Below the pieces are notes generated by a model that saw only the letters and a list, made by a program, of their open reading frames with translations, did not search any database and was not told where the DNA came from. The position numbers were made by a program, and so were the translations under genes. A stretch of DNA of 5,638 nt from an uncultured Actinomycetes bacterium (lineage in GTDB: Bacteria > Actinomycetota > Acidimicrobiia > Acidimicrobiales > Microtrichaceae), in assembly GCA_903930035.1 (NCBI GenBank), contig CAIYXG010000004.1, positions 1 through 5,638 of the forward strand, given 5' to 3'. Below, piece by piece: positions 5,515 to 5,638 of the stretch. Numbering within the stretch: the stretch's first letter is position 1; each line of letters starts with the position of its first letter.

Positions 5515-5638
5515 GTGACCGGACCGACCCACGACCCGCTCCTCGACCGCTGGGGCGTGGCGCCCGGCTGGTGGGCGACCGACGGCACGTGGCGGGCCGC
5601 CGACCCGGCGGCGGCCGGGGCCGTGCTGTCGGCCATGG
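5515..5638 (+). CDS. N-terminal fragment, possibly a MalQ-type 4-alpha-glucanotransferase (runs off right edge)
   Basis: Only 41 complete codons are visible, beginning VTGPTHDPLLDRWGVAPGWW and ending with an alanine-rich helix (AAAGAVLSAM). The layout (a helix with LLDRWGV, then PGWW, a short D-G turn with W, and a helix ending near Ala-Met-Gly) recalls the N-terminal region of GH77 4-alpha-glucanotransferases of the MalQ type, which rearrange maltodextrins. No catalytic residue lies in this piece, so the assignment is a guess from memory of family N-termini. Divergence from the minus-strand cluster and the lack of stop codons support a real gene. GTG at 5515 is chosen; GTG at 5509 is the alternative. 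Confidence 0.45.
   Translation, partial: MTGPTHDPLLDRWGVAPGWWATDGTWRAADPAAAGAVLSAM

Noticed and set aside
5415..5636. N-terminal extension of the small protein to 178 residues
   Set aside because: The extension would overlap the divergent gene at 5515 and is Ala/Arg/Pro-rich; the GGGGGA ribosome site supports a start at 5414.

Overview
The window is a very GC-rich, gene-dense bacterial chromosome segment. The protein sequences and gene set point to Actinomycetota. The S1 protein closely resembles the mycobacterial one, PdtaR-type ANTAR regulators are typical of this phylum, and polA, rpsA and pdtaR also lie close together in Mycobacterium tuberculosis (recalled: Rv1626 pdtaR, Rv1629 polA, Rv1630 rpsA). 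A lineage such as Acidimicrobiia is my best guess, but this is inference from sequence style. No mobile element, CRISPR array, tRNA or rRNA is visible, and nothing suggests horizontal transfer.

Layout. Five genes lie on the minus strand, read from high to low coordinates: a small helical protein of unknown function (5414-5100), the ANTAR response regulator pdtaR (4996-4400), DNA polymerase I polA (4340-1662), a class I SAM-dependent methyltransferase (1659-874), and the N-terminal half of ribosomal protein S1 rpsA (752 to the left edge). At the right edge a divergent plus-strand gene starts at 5515; only 41 codons are visible and they recall the N-terminus of a MalQ-type 4-alpha-glucanotransferase. 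Every start I chose is GTG.

Expression logic seen in the sequence. polA appears to have a leaderless promoter: a TACTGT -10 element ends 7 nt before its GTG and there is no Shine-Dalgarno. The methyltransferase begins 2 nt after the polA stop, with an AAGGG ribosome binding site inside the polA end, so the two are probably cotranscribed and translationally coupled. rpsA follows after a 121-nt gap with its own candidate promoter. pdtaR has a TAGAGT -10 candidate with a perfect 8-bp inverted repeat just upstream.

How the genes fit together. This is mainly a housekeeping region (DNA repair and replication, translation, an RNA-binding response regulator) carrying two unassigned genes, the methyltransferase and the small helical protein. 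I see no clearly novel multi-gene system. The points most worth a second look are the Tyr in the O-helix and the Asn in motif A of Pol I, its degenerate proofreading domain, the polA-coupled methyltransferase, the leaderless polA start, and the palindromes in the short intergenic gaps.
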